A DNA stretch of 64,000 nucleotides. It comes from DASUCS01 sp041166745. Its GTDB lineage: Bacteria; Actinomycetota; Acidimicrobiia; Acidimicrobiales; JACDCH01. The position numbers and the translations under genes are program-made. Below, in pieces: positions 25,042-32,983 of this stretch. Position 1 is the first letter of the stretch; each line of letters starts with the position of its first letter. The notes under the pieces were generated by a model that was not told the DNA's origin, searched no databases, and saw nothing but the letters and a program-made list of their open reading frames with translations. Location: NCBI GenBank assembly GCA_041166745.1, contig JBEEGH010000011.1:66942-130941 (forward strand), written 5' to 3'.

Positions 25042-25810
25042 GCTCGAAGCGGCGTTGCGGGCGGCGCGTGATCGCGGCCGCAAACTGCTCGTTCCCTACG
25101 TGACAGGCGGGCTCGGTGACGAGTGGACCGACGTCGTGCGCGCCGTGGCCGCCGCCGGCGCCGATGCGATCGAGATCGGGATGCCGTTCTCCGATCCGGT
25201 GATGGACGGGCCGACGATCCAGGAGGCATCCGAGCGAGCGTTGAGCGCCGGAGTGACCCCTCAGTCGATCCTCGACGGCCTCCGCGGGCTCGATGCCGGC
25301 GTCCCGCTGGCCGTGATGACGTACTACAACATCGCCTTCCACATGGGCCACGAACGCTTCGCTCGATCGCTCGCTGATGTCGGCGTGGCCGCGGCGATCC
25401 TGCCCGACCTGCCGCTCGAGGAGGCAGGGCCGTGGTGCGCGGTCGCCGACGAGGTGGGGATCGAGACCGTGATGTTGGCGGCGCCGACGGCGCCCGACGA
25501 GCGCTTGCCGCGCATCTGCGAGCGATCGCGGGGCTTCGTGTACGGCGTCGGCCTCCTCGGCGTCACGGGCGAGCGGACTGCGTTGGCGGCGTCGGCGCTC
25601 GTGATGGCGAAGCGGTTGAAGGCGGTCACCGACCTGCCCGTACTGGTCGGTGTCGGGGTCTCGACCGCCGCCCAGGCGGTCGAGGTGTGTCAGGAGGCTG
25701 ATGGGATCATCGTCGGTTCTGCGCTGATTCGCCGGCTACTCGACGGCGCCGGACCGGAAGGAGCCGCCGCGTTCGTCGCCGAGCTCCGCGCAGGTCTGGA
25801 CCGTGGCTGA
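25034..25810 (+). CDS. trpA: Tryptophan synthase alpha chain
   Basis: Releases indole from indole-3-glycerol phosphate and passes it to TrpB. 258 residues. The catalytic Glu and Asp are in EIGMPFSDPVMDGPTIQ; YYNIAFHMG, FVYGVGLLGVTGER and VGVGVSTAAQA are the usual loops. A TTG start at 25034, eight bases inside trpB, is the only plausible one near the start of homology. The end overlaps the next gene by eight bases. Confidence 0.94.
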   Translation: MGELEAALRAARDRGRKLLVPYVTGGLGDEWTDVVRAVAAAGADAIEIGMPFSDPVMDGPTIQEASERALSAGVTPQSILDGLRGLDAGVPLAVMTYYNIAFHMGHERFARSLADVGVAAAILPDLPLEEAGPWCAVADEVGIETVMLAAPTAPDERLPRICERSRGFVYGVGLLGVTGERTALAASALVMAKRLKAVTDLPVLVGVGVSTAAQAVEVCQEADGIIVGSALIRRLLDGAGPEGAAAFVAELRAGLDRG

Positions 25811-26174
25811 GTCCCGCCTGGTGAAGGACGCGAACTGCGATCTCTGCGAGGAGGCGCGCATCACACCGTGGTTCTTCGAGGACGAGCTCTGCTGGATCGC
25901 GGAGTGCGAGATCTGCGCCGTCCCGATGGTCGTGTGGCGCAACCACGACGCCAAGCCGGCCGACGACGTGAAGGCGGCGCTGCACGATCGCCTGGCCAAC
26001 GTCGTGCGCGACCACTTCACATTCGACCATTACGTCGACGACAACATGCGCAACATTCCCGACCACTATCACGCCCACGCCCGACCGGTCGGCGGCTTCT
26101 TCGGCCACGGGTACCCACAGAAGCAACCGCCGCCGGAGCACCTCAATCGGCGCCCTGGCCAGAACACTCCGTAA
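25803..26174 (+). CDS. Small protein with CxxC pairs and HxH motif, possibly a degenerate HIT-like fold
   Basis: 123 residues, GTG start inside the end of trpA. Near the N-terminus are CDLCEEARITPWFFED and then CEICAVPMVVWRNH, two CxxC pairs. The C-terminal half has DHYHAHARPVGG. The order (CxxC, hydrophobic strand, proline turn, HxH near the end) resembles HIT-family proteins, but the catalytic HxHxHxx triad is not intact. A zinc-binding structural protein is the cautious reading. Coupled to trpA, so it may be expressed with tryptophan genes. Confidence 0.6.
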   Translation: MAESRLVKDANCDLCEEARITPWFFEDELCWIAECEICAVPMVVWRNHDAKPADDVKAALHDRLANVVRDHFTFDHYVDDNMRNIPDHYHAHARPVGGFFGHGYPQKQPPPEHLNRRPGQNTP

Positions 26175-26203
26175 CCGCGCGCCAAACAGCGAAACTCTGA
26201 CGC

Positions 26204-27187
26204 GTGATCTACGAAGGGATCCGGTTCGAGCCGGAGGCGCAGCGTGCCGTGGCGCACCTCGGCGACGAGATCCGGCGGGTGGGAGCCGACGGTTGGTGCT
26301 CGTCGATGCTGTCGGGCGCGCCGATCGACCGCGAGGCCATCTCCGCACACCTGCCGGCTGGCGCGGTGGACGCGCTGCTCGAGTCCCGCCTCGCGGTGGC
26401 CGACGGCGCGGACATCATCCTCGCGACGACGATCGCGTCCGTCGGAGGCGTCCTGACGGCCATCCCGAATCTGAACTGGGGACCCGACGCGATGTACGTC
26501 GGGCCGGATGCACTGTTTCTCATCGAGGCTGTACTCCGTCTCGCTCCGCAAGGGGCGCGGGCGGCGGACCTTGCGACGGGCACGGGTTTGCTGGCCGCGG
26601 CGCTCGCGCCGCGTTACCGCGTCGTGGTCGCGACGGACATCCACCGAAGCGTGGCCTTGGCCGCGGCGATCACCATGGCCTTGAACCACGCGCCCTCGGA
26701 GCATGTCTCGTGCGTGTGCGTCGCCGACGTCGCAGGCGGTCTGAGACGCGACTCGTTCGATCTCGTGGCCGCCAACCCGCCCTGGGTGCCCGTGGCGGTG
26801 GGCGCCGACCGACCGAGAGAGTTGTACTCGTACGGCGGCGAGACCGGTATCGAGCTACCGCAACGCTTCCTCCTCGAGGGTGCCGCGTTGTTGCGCGCCG
26901 GCGGTGTCGGGATCACGCTCGCACTCGACATGGAGCTCGATGACGGGCGGCGACCGTTACGCGAGGTTCGTGACCACCTCGATGCCGCGGGCTACCGCAC
27001 CGAACTGGTCCGGACGCCGTGGAGCATTCAGCGGCAGCAATTCGTCAACGTGATCCGTGAGCGACAGCCGTTGGTCGTCGATGCCGAACACGTCGCCGTG
27101 GTCGTAGCGCGCCCGCACGAGCGCGATGACGAACGTGAGGAGCTCGTCACTGCAGTCGAGGCGCTTCGAGCGCGCTGGGCGTCGTGA
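26204..27187 (+). CDS. Class I SAM methyltransferase, HemK/PrmC-like
   Basis: 327 residues. An N-terminal helical region of about 110 residues is followed by a Rossmann methyltransferase domain. Motif I is ADLATGTGLLAAALA, VVATDIH is motif II, and FDLVAANPPWVPV supplies the NPPW typical of amino- or N-methyltransferases acting on glutamine, adenine or related amides. 'SYGGETGIELPQRFL' follows. The target is unknown. GTG start 26204; the stop overlaps the GTG of the next gene. Confidence 0.78.
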   Translation: MIYEGIRFEPEAQRAVAHLGDEIRRVGADGWCSSMLSGAPIDREAISAHLPAGAVDALLESRLAVADGADIILATTIASVGGVLTAIPNLNWGPDAMYVGPDALFLIEAVLRLAPQGARAADLATGTGLLAAALAPRYRVVVATDIHRSVALAAAITMALNHAPSEHVSCVCVADVAGGLRRDSFDLVAANPPWVPVAVGADRPRELYSYGGETGIELPQRFLLEGAALLRAGGVGITLALDMELDDGRRPLREVRDHLDAAGYRTELVRTPWSIQRQQFVNVIRERQPLVVDAEHVAVVVARPHERDDEREELVTAVEALRARWAS

Positions 27188-27714
27188 CCTCGTCGATCCG
27201 CCCTCCGGGCGCGACCGAGATCGAAACGCTCCGCGACATCGAACGAGCGGCGGGCGCGCTGTTCATCGACGTCGGCATGGCTGACGTAGCCGCCGACGAG
27301 CCGTTCTCTGTCGACGAGCTCACGGTGTATCTGCGCGACGAGCGGGTGTGGGTTGTCACCGATGACGATGTTCCCGTCGGCTACGCGCTCGTCGACATAG
27401 TCGACGGCAATGCACATCTGGAACAGCTGAGCGTGGATCCGCGCCACGGTCGTCGCGGTCATGGCGCGGCGTTGCTGGCCCACGTGTGCGACTGGGCACG
27501 CGCCAACGCTCGGCCGGCGGTGACGCTCACAACCTTCGAGCACGTTCCGTGGAACGCTCCGTACTACGCCCGGAATGGCTTCGTCGTCATGGCCGAGGCG
27601 GAGCTCGGAACCGAGCTGCGACGCCTTCGAGACGAAGAAACGCGCCACGGCCTCGATCCGACGATTCGTGTCGTGATGCGCAGGGAGGTCGGCTCCAGGC
27701 AGAATGACCCGTGA
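27184..27714 (+). CDS. GNAT-family N-acetyltransferase
   Basis: 176 residues. Acetyl-CoA binding is marked by LEQLSVDPRHGRRGHGAALL, and 'NAPYYARNGFVVM' is the usual C-terminal segment. The substrate is unknown. GTGA overlaps on both sides tie it to the methyltransferase and the DsbA-like gene, so the three are probably one operon. Confidence 0.85.
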   Translation: MTSSIRPPGATEIETLRDIERAAGALFIDVGMADVAADEPFSVDELTVYLRDERVWVVTDDDVPVGYALVDIVDGNAHLEQLSVDPRHGRRGHGAALLAHVCDWARANARPAVTLTTFEHVPWNAPYYARNGFVVMAEAELGTELRRLRDEETRHGLDPTIRVVMRREVGSRQNDP

Positions 27715-28526
27715 TGCCGGTCGAGGTGGTCGAGTACACCGATCCCTGGTGCTCCTGGGCGTGGGGAACGGAGCCCAAGTTGCGCCGGCTTCGGTGGCGC
27801 TACGGAGATCGCCTCGAGTGGCGCACGGTGATGGGCGACCTCGTCGCCGACCGCCTGCTGGCCGACCCGGAGTTCGATGCCGCGAGAGCTGCTCCGAAGA
27901 CCGCGACCTACTGGCAGAAGGTGCACGAGCACACCGGGATGCCGTGGCCCGCCGACCTGCGCAGGGCACCACAGCTCAGTGCGATCGCCGGGCAGGCTGT
28001 GAAGGCGGCTCAGCAGCAGAGCGACGCGACCGGGGCCGCGCTGCTGCGCGCGATTCGAGAATCGTGCTTCGTGCACTGCGAACCGGCCGACACGCTGCCG
28101 AGGGTGCTCGCGCTGGCGGAGACCGTCGAAGGGCTCGACGCCGCCCGATTGCGCGCCGAGTTCGAAAGCGACGACGTGGTGAAGGCCTTCGTCGCTGATC
28201 GCGAGGAGACCCGGCGGCCAAACGACTACGTGCTTCAGCTCGAAGAGACACACGAGGGCAAGGGCAACGCCAAGCCGGACGGCGACGGGTGGCGCTACGT
28301 GTTCCCGACGATTCTGTTCCGCGGGTCGGGAGGGGAGCACACGGTGCCGGGCTGGCAGCCGTGGGCTGCGTATGTGTCGGCGATGGAGGCGGCCGTGCCC
28401 GGCAGCACGGCCGACGCACGGCCCGACCCGACGCCTGAGCAGGCACTCGACGCGTGGCCGTCGTTGACGGAGTACGAGCTGTCGTTCCTCTGCGGCGACG
28501 ACGTGCCGCCCGTGCCAGCTCTCTGA
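27711..28526 (+). CDS. DsbA/FrnE-like thioredoxin-fold protein lacking the second active-site cysteine
   Basis: 271 residues. The N-terminus reads VEYTDPWCSWAWG, where DsbA/FrnE proteins have a CxxC; here it is C-S-W-A, so only one cysteine remains. A long helical insert and 'YVFPTILFRGSGG' fit the DsbA-like fold, with a cis-proline expected near FPT. There is no signal peptide, so it is cytoplasmic. A classic disulfide oxidase is unlikely; it may be a glutathione/mycothiol transferase-like or isomerase protein. GTG 27711 or ATG 27714. Confidence 0.75.
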   Translation: MMPVEVVEYTDPWCSWAWGTEPKLRRLRWRYGDRLEWRTVMGDLVADRLLADPEFDAARAAPKTATYWQKVHEHTGMPWPADLRRAPQLSAIAGQAVKAAQQQSDATGAALLRAIRESCFVHCEPADTLPRVLALAETVEGLDAARLRAEFESDDVVKAFVADREETRRPNDYVLQLEETHEGKGNAKPDGDGWRYVFPTILFRGSGGEHTVPGWQPWAAYVSAMEAAVPGSTADARPDPTPEQALDAWPSLTEYELSFLCGDDVPPVPAL

Positions 28527-28556
28527 TCGGCCCGCACGATGCCATGTTGTTGCCAC

Positions 28557-30170
28557 ATGACGCGGCGGCAGTTGCTGCAGTGGGCGGGGCTCGTGGCGGC
28601 CACTCCGTTCTTGTCTGCGCTCGACGACACCACTCGGGCGTACGGGATGACGCGCGCGGCGGCCGCGGGGCCGATGCTGTCTCTCAACCTCGAGTTGGTC
28701 ACGCTGACCGAGACGAGTGCGATCCTCACGTGGTTCACAGGCGATCCGAGCCAGCCCGACTCGATGGGTCGGCTCAAGCCGGTACCGGCGGACACCGAGG
28801 TACTGCTCGGCACGGCGCAGTCCGGTCTGCAGCAGGCCTTCTTCGACGACACGCCGACCCCGTACCACTACGTCGAGCTCACCGATCTCGACCCCGGTCA
28901 GACGTACTTCTACGTCGCGCAGTCCGGCGGCGTGCCGGCGACGTCGTCAGTCAACGCGTTCGGCAACGGCGTCGGTAGCTCGACCCTCGACATCACATCG
29001 ACGGGTCCCTTCACGTTCACCACCCCACAGCCGCCGCCAGGCACCTTTCTGTTCGCGGTGGCGCTCTGCAACGACCTCCACTTCGGCGAGACCGTCGCCG
29101 GGCTGGCGACCAGCCAGGGTGGCGGCATCCCGCCCGGGATCCAGCAGGTGCCCGGCCAGCCGCCATACGCAGAAGTGATGGCCGCGGCGCTCGCGGTCGA
29201 AGCGCGGCAGCGTGGTGCCGACCTGTTGGCTGCCGCAGGCGACATCACGAGCGAGGGCGCGCAGGACGACGTCGGTACCGCGAAGGCGTTCCTGGACGCG
29301 TTCGGCACGTACGGCGAGACGTATCTCGTCGCACGCGGCAACCACGACCGCCCGCACACCGGAGCCGACGCGGGCGCGTGCTCAGCCGTGACCGGCCACG
29401 AGACCTACCACGACTGCTTCCGGGACGCGTTCTTCGCCGCGGGGCCGACGTGGTTCAGCGGCGAGGCGAACGGGCTGCGCATCATCGGCCTCGACACGTA
29501 CGACAAGATCGGCAGCGGCGGCGACAACGGCGTCTTGAGCGATGAGCAATGGGCGTTCCTGCAGGCCGAGCTCGCACGTGCGAAGGATCAGCCGACGTTG
29601 GTGCTCGGGCACCACCCGGTGACGGTCGAGGCGTCGCTGACTTCCATTCCTCCGGTCACGTTCGACATGGACCCGCAGCAGGCCGCCCGACTGCAAGCCC
29701 TGTACGCCGCGAGTCCGGGGGTGTTCCTTCACCATGCGGGGCACACGCATCGCAACAAGCGAACGCTGTCCACAACGGCGACCGGCGTGGTCTTCCAGGA
29801 GGTCGCGGCCGTCAAGGAGTATCCGGGAGGCTTTCATCTGCTGCGCGTGTTCACCGGTGGCTACGCGCTGAACTTCTACAAGTTCCGCGACGCACTCGCG
29901 CAGGAGTGGTCGGAGCGCAGCCGCCAGGAGTACGGAGGCCTGGCGCCGTTCTACGTGTTCGGCGGCGTCGCCGACCGCAATTCTGTCGTGGCGCGCGACT
30001 TCTCCGACTTACGTGCGGACGACGGCCAAGGTTTCGTAGCGCGCCCCGGTGAAGAGCTGGCGAACACGGGCGCAGCGAGCGACACCTCGACGATTGTCGG
30101 CGGGGCGGCTGTCGCGGCGGCGGTCGCCGCTCGAGCCTGGCTCAGGTCGAGCGCTGGCGCAGCACCTTGA
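28557..30170 (+). CDS. Tat-exported metallophosphoesterase with LAxTG wall-sorting signal
   Basis: 537 residues from the ATG at 28557 (ATG 28539 adds six residues). A twin-arginine signal TRRQLLQWAGLVAATPFL is followed by an Ig/FNIII-like N-terminal domain and a calcineurin-like phosphoesterase. Metal ligands are CNDLHFG, AAGDITSEG, RGNHDRPH, GHHPV and AGHTHRNK. At the C-terminus LANTG (about 501-505) precedes a hydrophobic Ala-rich helix and a short tail with Arg: the LAxTG type linked to class E sortases of actinobacteria. No sortase is in the window. Likely cell-wall-bound phosphatase/nucleotidase; substrate unknown. The 3' end overlaps the peroxiredoxin by 29 bases. Confidence 0.85.
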   Translation: MTRRQLLQWAGLVAATPFLSALDDTTRAYGMTRAAAAGPMLSLNLELVTLTETSAILTWFTGDPSQPDSMGRLKPVPADTEVLLGTAQSGLQQAFFDDTPTPYHYVELTDLDPGQTYFYVAQSGGVPATSSVNAFGNGVGSSTLDITSTGPFTFTTPQPPPGTFLFAVALCNDLHFGETVAGLATSQGGGIPPGIQQVPGQPPYAEVMAAALAVEARQRGADLLAAAGDITSEGAQDDVGTAKAFLDAFGTYGETYLVARGNHDRPHTGADAGACSAVTGHETYHDCFRDAFFAAGPTWFSGEANGLRIIGLDTYDKIGSGGDNGVLSDEQWAFLQAELARAKDQPTLVLGHHPVTVEASLTSIPPVTFDMDPQQAARLQALYAASPGVFLHHAGHTHRNKRTLSTTATGVVFQEVAAVKEYPGGFHLLRVFTGGYALNFYKFRDALAQEWSERSRQEYGGLAPFYVFGGVADRNSVVARDFSDLRADDGQGFVARPGEELANTGAASDTSTIVGGAAVAAAVAARAWLRSSAGAAP

Positions 30171-30597
30171 GCGCCTTGTCGGCGTGGGTGTTCATGCTGA
30201 TCTCGCTGTTGATGACGGCGAGAACCGTGCTGTCGGTGTCGATGACGAACGTCGACCGCTTGGTGGGGGAGATGCCGAACCCGCGCTTCACGCCGAATTG
30301 CTCGGCCACCGTGCGATCGGTGTCGGCCAGTAGGGGATAGTCGAAGCTGTGCTTGTCGGAGAACTGCTTCTGCTTCTCGACCGTGTCGGCGCTGATGCCG
30401 ACCCGCTGGCCCCCGGCTTCCTTGAACTCCGCCGCTAGGTCTCGGAAGTGACAGCTCTCCTTGGTGCAGCCCAGCGTCATGGCGGCCGGATAGAAGAACA
30501 ACACGACCGGACCATCGAGCAGGAACTCGCTCAATCTGCGGGTTGTGCCCGTCTCATCCGGTAGCTCGAAGTCCTTGACCTTGTCACCTGTTTGCAC
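30142..30597 (-). CDS. bcp: Peroxiredoxin, Bcp/PrxQ type
   Basis: 151 residues. Reduces hydroperoxides, with electrons from thioredoxin-like partners. The peroxidatic and resolving cysteines are five apart in TLGCTKESC, as in E. coli Bcp. The usual T-P-G before Cys reads T-L-G here. GTG start 30597, with TAGGGT six bases before it. Divergent from a globin gene, and the two promoters share their TA. A second Bcp-like gene is at 35961. Confidence 0.9.
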   Translation of the reverse strand: MQTGDKVKDFELPDETGTTRRLSEFLLDGPVVLFFYPAAMTLGCTKESCHFRDLAAEFKEAGGQRVGISADTVEKQKQFSDKHSFDYPLLADTDRTVAEQFGVKRGFGISPTKRSTFVIDTDSTVLAVINSEISMNTHADKALKVLRQRST

Positions 30598-30603
30598 GGG
30601 GCG

Positions 30604-30609
30604 ACCCTA
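30604..30609 (-). promoter_or_regulatory. Candidate -10 box TAGGGT, peroxiredoxin
   Basis: Minus-strand hexamer six bases before the GTG at 30597. Shares TA with the globin hexamer in ACCCTAGTGT. Confidence 0.55.
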
Positions 30610-30613
30610 GTGT
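30608..30613 (+). promoter_or_regulatory. Candidate -10 box TAGTGT, truncated globin
   Basis: Seven bases before the GTG at 30621; supports that start over ATG 30633. Confidence 0.55.
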
Positions 30614-30620
30614 CGAAGAG

Positions 30621-30995
30621 GTGGAACAGGACATGTCGGTGTACGACGCGGTCGGCGGGATGCCGTTCTTCGTCGCCTTGGTGGACCGGTTCTACGCGCA
30701 GGTCGCCCACGACATCATGTTGCGGCCGCTGTATCCCGACGACCTCGGCCCGCCGGCGGAACACCTCGCCTTGTTCCTCGCCCAGTATTGGGGCGGGCCC
30801 ACGACGTACAGCGATGGTCGCGGTCATCCTCGCTTGCGGATGCGCCATGCACCATTTGCGATCGGACAGCGAGAGCGCGACCGGTGGTTGGTCGCGATGA
30901 ACGCGGCGCTCGACGACACGGATCTGGAACCCGAGCTACGTCAGCGGTTCGACGACTACTTCACGATGGCGGCCGACAGCCTCATCAACAGTTAG
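30621..30995 (+). CDS. Group II truncated hemoglobin (GlbO-like)
   Basis: 124 residues. YDAVGGMPFFVALVDRFYA is the start of helices A/B, 'LFLAQYWGGPTTYSDGRGHPRLRMRHAPF' covers E-F with the proximal His in MRHAPF, and RWLVAM has the group II Trp at G8. Oxygen/NO chemistry is likely. It is divergent from a peroxiredoxin, which suggests an oxidative or nitrosative stress pair. Confidence 0.9.
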   Translation: MEQDMSVYDAVGGMPFFVALVDRFYAQVAHDIMLRPLYPDDLGPPAEHLALFLAQYWGGPTTYSDGRGHPRLRMRHAPFAIGQRERDRWLVAMNAALDDTDLEPELRQRFDDYFTMAADSLINS

Positions 30996-31004
30996 GACAG
31001 CCCC

Positions 31005-31010
31005 TAGGGT
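31005..31010 (+). promoter_or_regulatory. Candidate -10 box TAGGGT, VOC gene
   Basis: Six bases before the ATG at 31017, with no Shine-Dalgarno. Confidence 0.55.
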
Positions 31011-31016
31011 GACGCG

Positions 31017-31418
31017 ATGAGCGTCAATCTGACCAAGGACTCGATCGATCTCGGCATCGTGACGAACGATCCCGCCGCATCCATCGCCTTCTACCGCGAT
31101 GTGTTGGGGTTCGAGGATCTCGGAGAGTTCCCGATGCCCGGCGGCACGATGCAGCGACTGCAATGCGGCACGAGCACGATCAAGATCGTGTCGCTGAAGC
31201 GACCCCCGTCGGCGAGTGCTGCGCCTGGCGGCATCGGCGGCGCCACGGGTTACCGCTATTGGACGATCTCCGTGTCCAATCTGGCGGAGATCGTCGCCGC
31301 GTGTGAGGCCGCCGGCGTGACGATCGCGATTCCGATTACCGAGCTCCGACCGGGCGTGACCATCGCGATGGTCGAGGACCCCGACGGCAACTGGGTCGAG
31401 TTCCTCGGCGCGTCCTGA
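31017..31418 (+). CDS. VOC / glyoxalase-like protein
   Basis: 133 residues: two beta-alpha-beta-beta-beta units. DPAASIAFYRDVLGFEDLGE opens the fold and 'VEDPDGNWVEFLGAS' closes it with the metal Glu. One metal position near the N-terminus is Asp rather than His. Dioxygenase or lyase; substrate not inferable. It precedes the ATP-grasp gene by 15 bases, so the two may be one operon. Confidence 0.82.
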   Translation: MSVNLTKDSIDLGIVTNDPAASIAFYRDVLGFEDLGEFPMPGGTMQRLQCGTSTIKIVSLKRPPSASAAPGGIGGATGYRYWTISVSNLAEIVAACEAAGVTIAIPITELRPGVTIAMVEDPDGNWVEFLGAS

Positions 31419-31433
31419 GCAGACGAGGTCCGC

Positions 31434-32921
31434 ATGCCGGGTGAGTCGGTGGCAATGTCGTTCGACGCACTGCAGCGCGACCGGCTCCTCGACGGGTGGC
31501 GCGCGGATCTGCCTGGCTCCAATACACCGCATGTGTTGATCGCGCTGCCGTCCTATTCGCTCGACCGCAACGTTTATGAGCACTACGGCGACCGTCTTCC
31601 GCCGTTGGAGAATCGATATCTGTATGGCCTGCTACGGGCCCGCGAACCGACGACGCGGGTGATCTACCTGTCGTCGCTGCCGGTGCATCCGGAGATCCTG
31701 GAGGGTTATCTCGATCTCGTCGATCCGGCGTTACGCGCCTCGGTACTCGAACGCGGCCGCGTGGTGACACCCGACGATCTCTCGCGGCGCCCGCTCGCGG
31801 AGAAGCTCATGGACCGCGGCGACCTCATCGACATGATCCGCCTTTTCATCGGTGACGAACCGTCGCTCATCGAAGCGTGGAACGTAACGGAAGCCGAAGC
31901 TGCGTTGGCGGTCGCGCTCGGCGCGCCGATTCACGGGACGCATCCTCGGCACCGGCAGGTGGCGTCGAAGAGCAATGGCCGGCGGCTGATGCGGGAGGCT
32001 GGCGTTCCGGTGCCGCAAGGAATCGAGGATGTTCGGTCGAGTCACGACGTCGTTCGAGCGATCGTTGCGATGCAGGCGGAACGGCCAGCTGTTCAGGCCG
32101 TCGTGATCAAGCTCGATGACAGCGTCGCTGGTGACGGCAACGTCGTCGTGGCGCTTTCCGAGTTGCCGCACGGGAGCGACGGCGTGGTGAGCGGCACGCG
32201 CGCCGCGGAGGCGGTCATCGATGCGCGGTTGCCCGACTGGTACAAGGCCGCGCTCGTCGATGGCGGAGTGGTCGAGGAACGAATCGCGGGCGACGACTTT
32301 CGCAGTCCGAGCGCGCAGGCAACGATCACACCGGCCGGCGACGTGACGGTCCTGGCAACCCACGAGCAGCGGCTCGGTGGGCCCGACGGCCAGGTGTACG
32401 AAGGGTGCTCGTTCCCGGCGGATCCTGCGTATGCGCCCTTGCTCGGCGCCTACGCGGAAAGGGTGGGACGACGACTGGCCGAGGTCGGTGCGGTCGGGCG
32501 CTTCGCGGTCGACTTCGTCACCTGCCGCGACCCCTCTGGTGCCTGGCAGGTGCACGGCCTCGAGATCAACCTGCGCAAGGGAGGCACAACGCATCCGTTC
32601 GGCGTGTGCCGGTTCCTGAGAGGTGGGGCGTACCAGACGGAATCGGGCGGCTTCGTGTCGGCCCGGGGCAAGACGACTCACTACGGAGCGACCGACAACC
32701 TCATCGACGACGCATGGATCGGTCGATCGCCCCACGACGTCCGTACGGCCATCGCTGCAGCTGGCTTGGGATTCGATCGCGCCACCGAGACCGGCATCGT
32801 CCCGCACCTGCTCGACTGTCTCCTCGTCGATGGCCGGATGGGCTACACCGCGATCGCCGATGACCCGGCAGCCGTCGCCGATCTCGAGCAACGACTCTTC
32901 GAGACGCTCCGTACTTCATGA
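31434..32921 (+). CDS. ATP-grasp peptide-ligase-like protein (PGM1-related)
   Basis: 495 residues. The N-terminal 'pre-ATP-grasp' region contains PHVLIALPSYSLDRNVYEHY and 'ENRYLYGLLRAREPTTRVIY'. The ATP-grasp core has KSNGRRLMREAGVPVPQG, AVVIKLDDSVAGDGN, VVEERI and the metal-binding HGLEINLRKGGTTHPF. The C-terminal part (GGAYQTESGGFVSARGKTTHYGATDNL) matches proteins named after PGM1, the pheganomycin peptide ligase. Expected chemistry: ATP-dependent amide bond formation. No biosynthetic cluster surrounds it, so the substrate is open. ATG 31434, or ATG 31455 inside. Confidence 0.8.
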   Translation: MPGESVAMSFDALQRDRLLDGWRADLPGSNTPHVLIALPSYSLDRNVYEHYGDRLPPLENRYLYGLLRAREPTTRVIYLSSLPVHPEILEGYLDLVDPALRASVLERGRVVTPDDLSRRPLAEKLMDRGDLIDMIRLFIGDEPSLIEAWNVTEAEAALAVALGAPIHGTHPRHRQVASKSNGRRLMREAGVPVPQGIEDVRSSHDVVRAIVAMQAERPAVQAVVIKLDDSVAGDGNVVVALSELPHGSDGVVSGTRAAEAVIDARLPDWYKAALVDGGVVEERIAGDDFRSPSAQATITPAGDVTVLATHEQRLGGPDGQVYEGCSFPADPAYAPLLGAYAERVGRRLAEVGAVGRFAVDFVTCRDPSGAWQVHGLEINLRKGGTTHPFGVCRFLRGGAYQTESGGFVSARGKTTHYGATDNLIDDAWIGRSPHDVRTAIAAAGLGFDRATETGIVPHLLDCLLVDGRMGYTAIADDPAAVADLEQRLFETLRTS

Positions 32922-32959
32922 CCGAGCCGATGAGGAGCCGCATCAGCCTGCCAAGCTGA
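32918..32959 (+). other. 13-codon mini-ORF coupled to the ATP-grasp gene
   Basis: An ATG inside the ATP-grasp stop codon (ATGA) opens MTEPMRSRISLPS and then TGA, filling most of the gap to the SDR gene. It may be chance or a coupling device. I list it because a very short ORF next to a peptide-ligase gene could encode a substrate peptide. Evidence is weak. Confidence 0.2.
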
Positions 32960-32983
32960 CCATCCTCGGAGAGGAGCGACCGG

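Noticed and set aside
22687..25083. 798-codon minus-strand open frame opposite trpC-F-B
   Set aside because: Very long but lies wholly antisense to three confidently identified trp genes; no recognisable domain. Long antisense frames are expected at this GC content.
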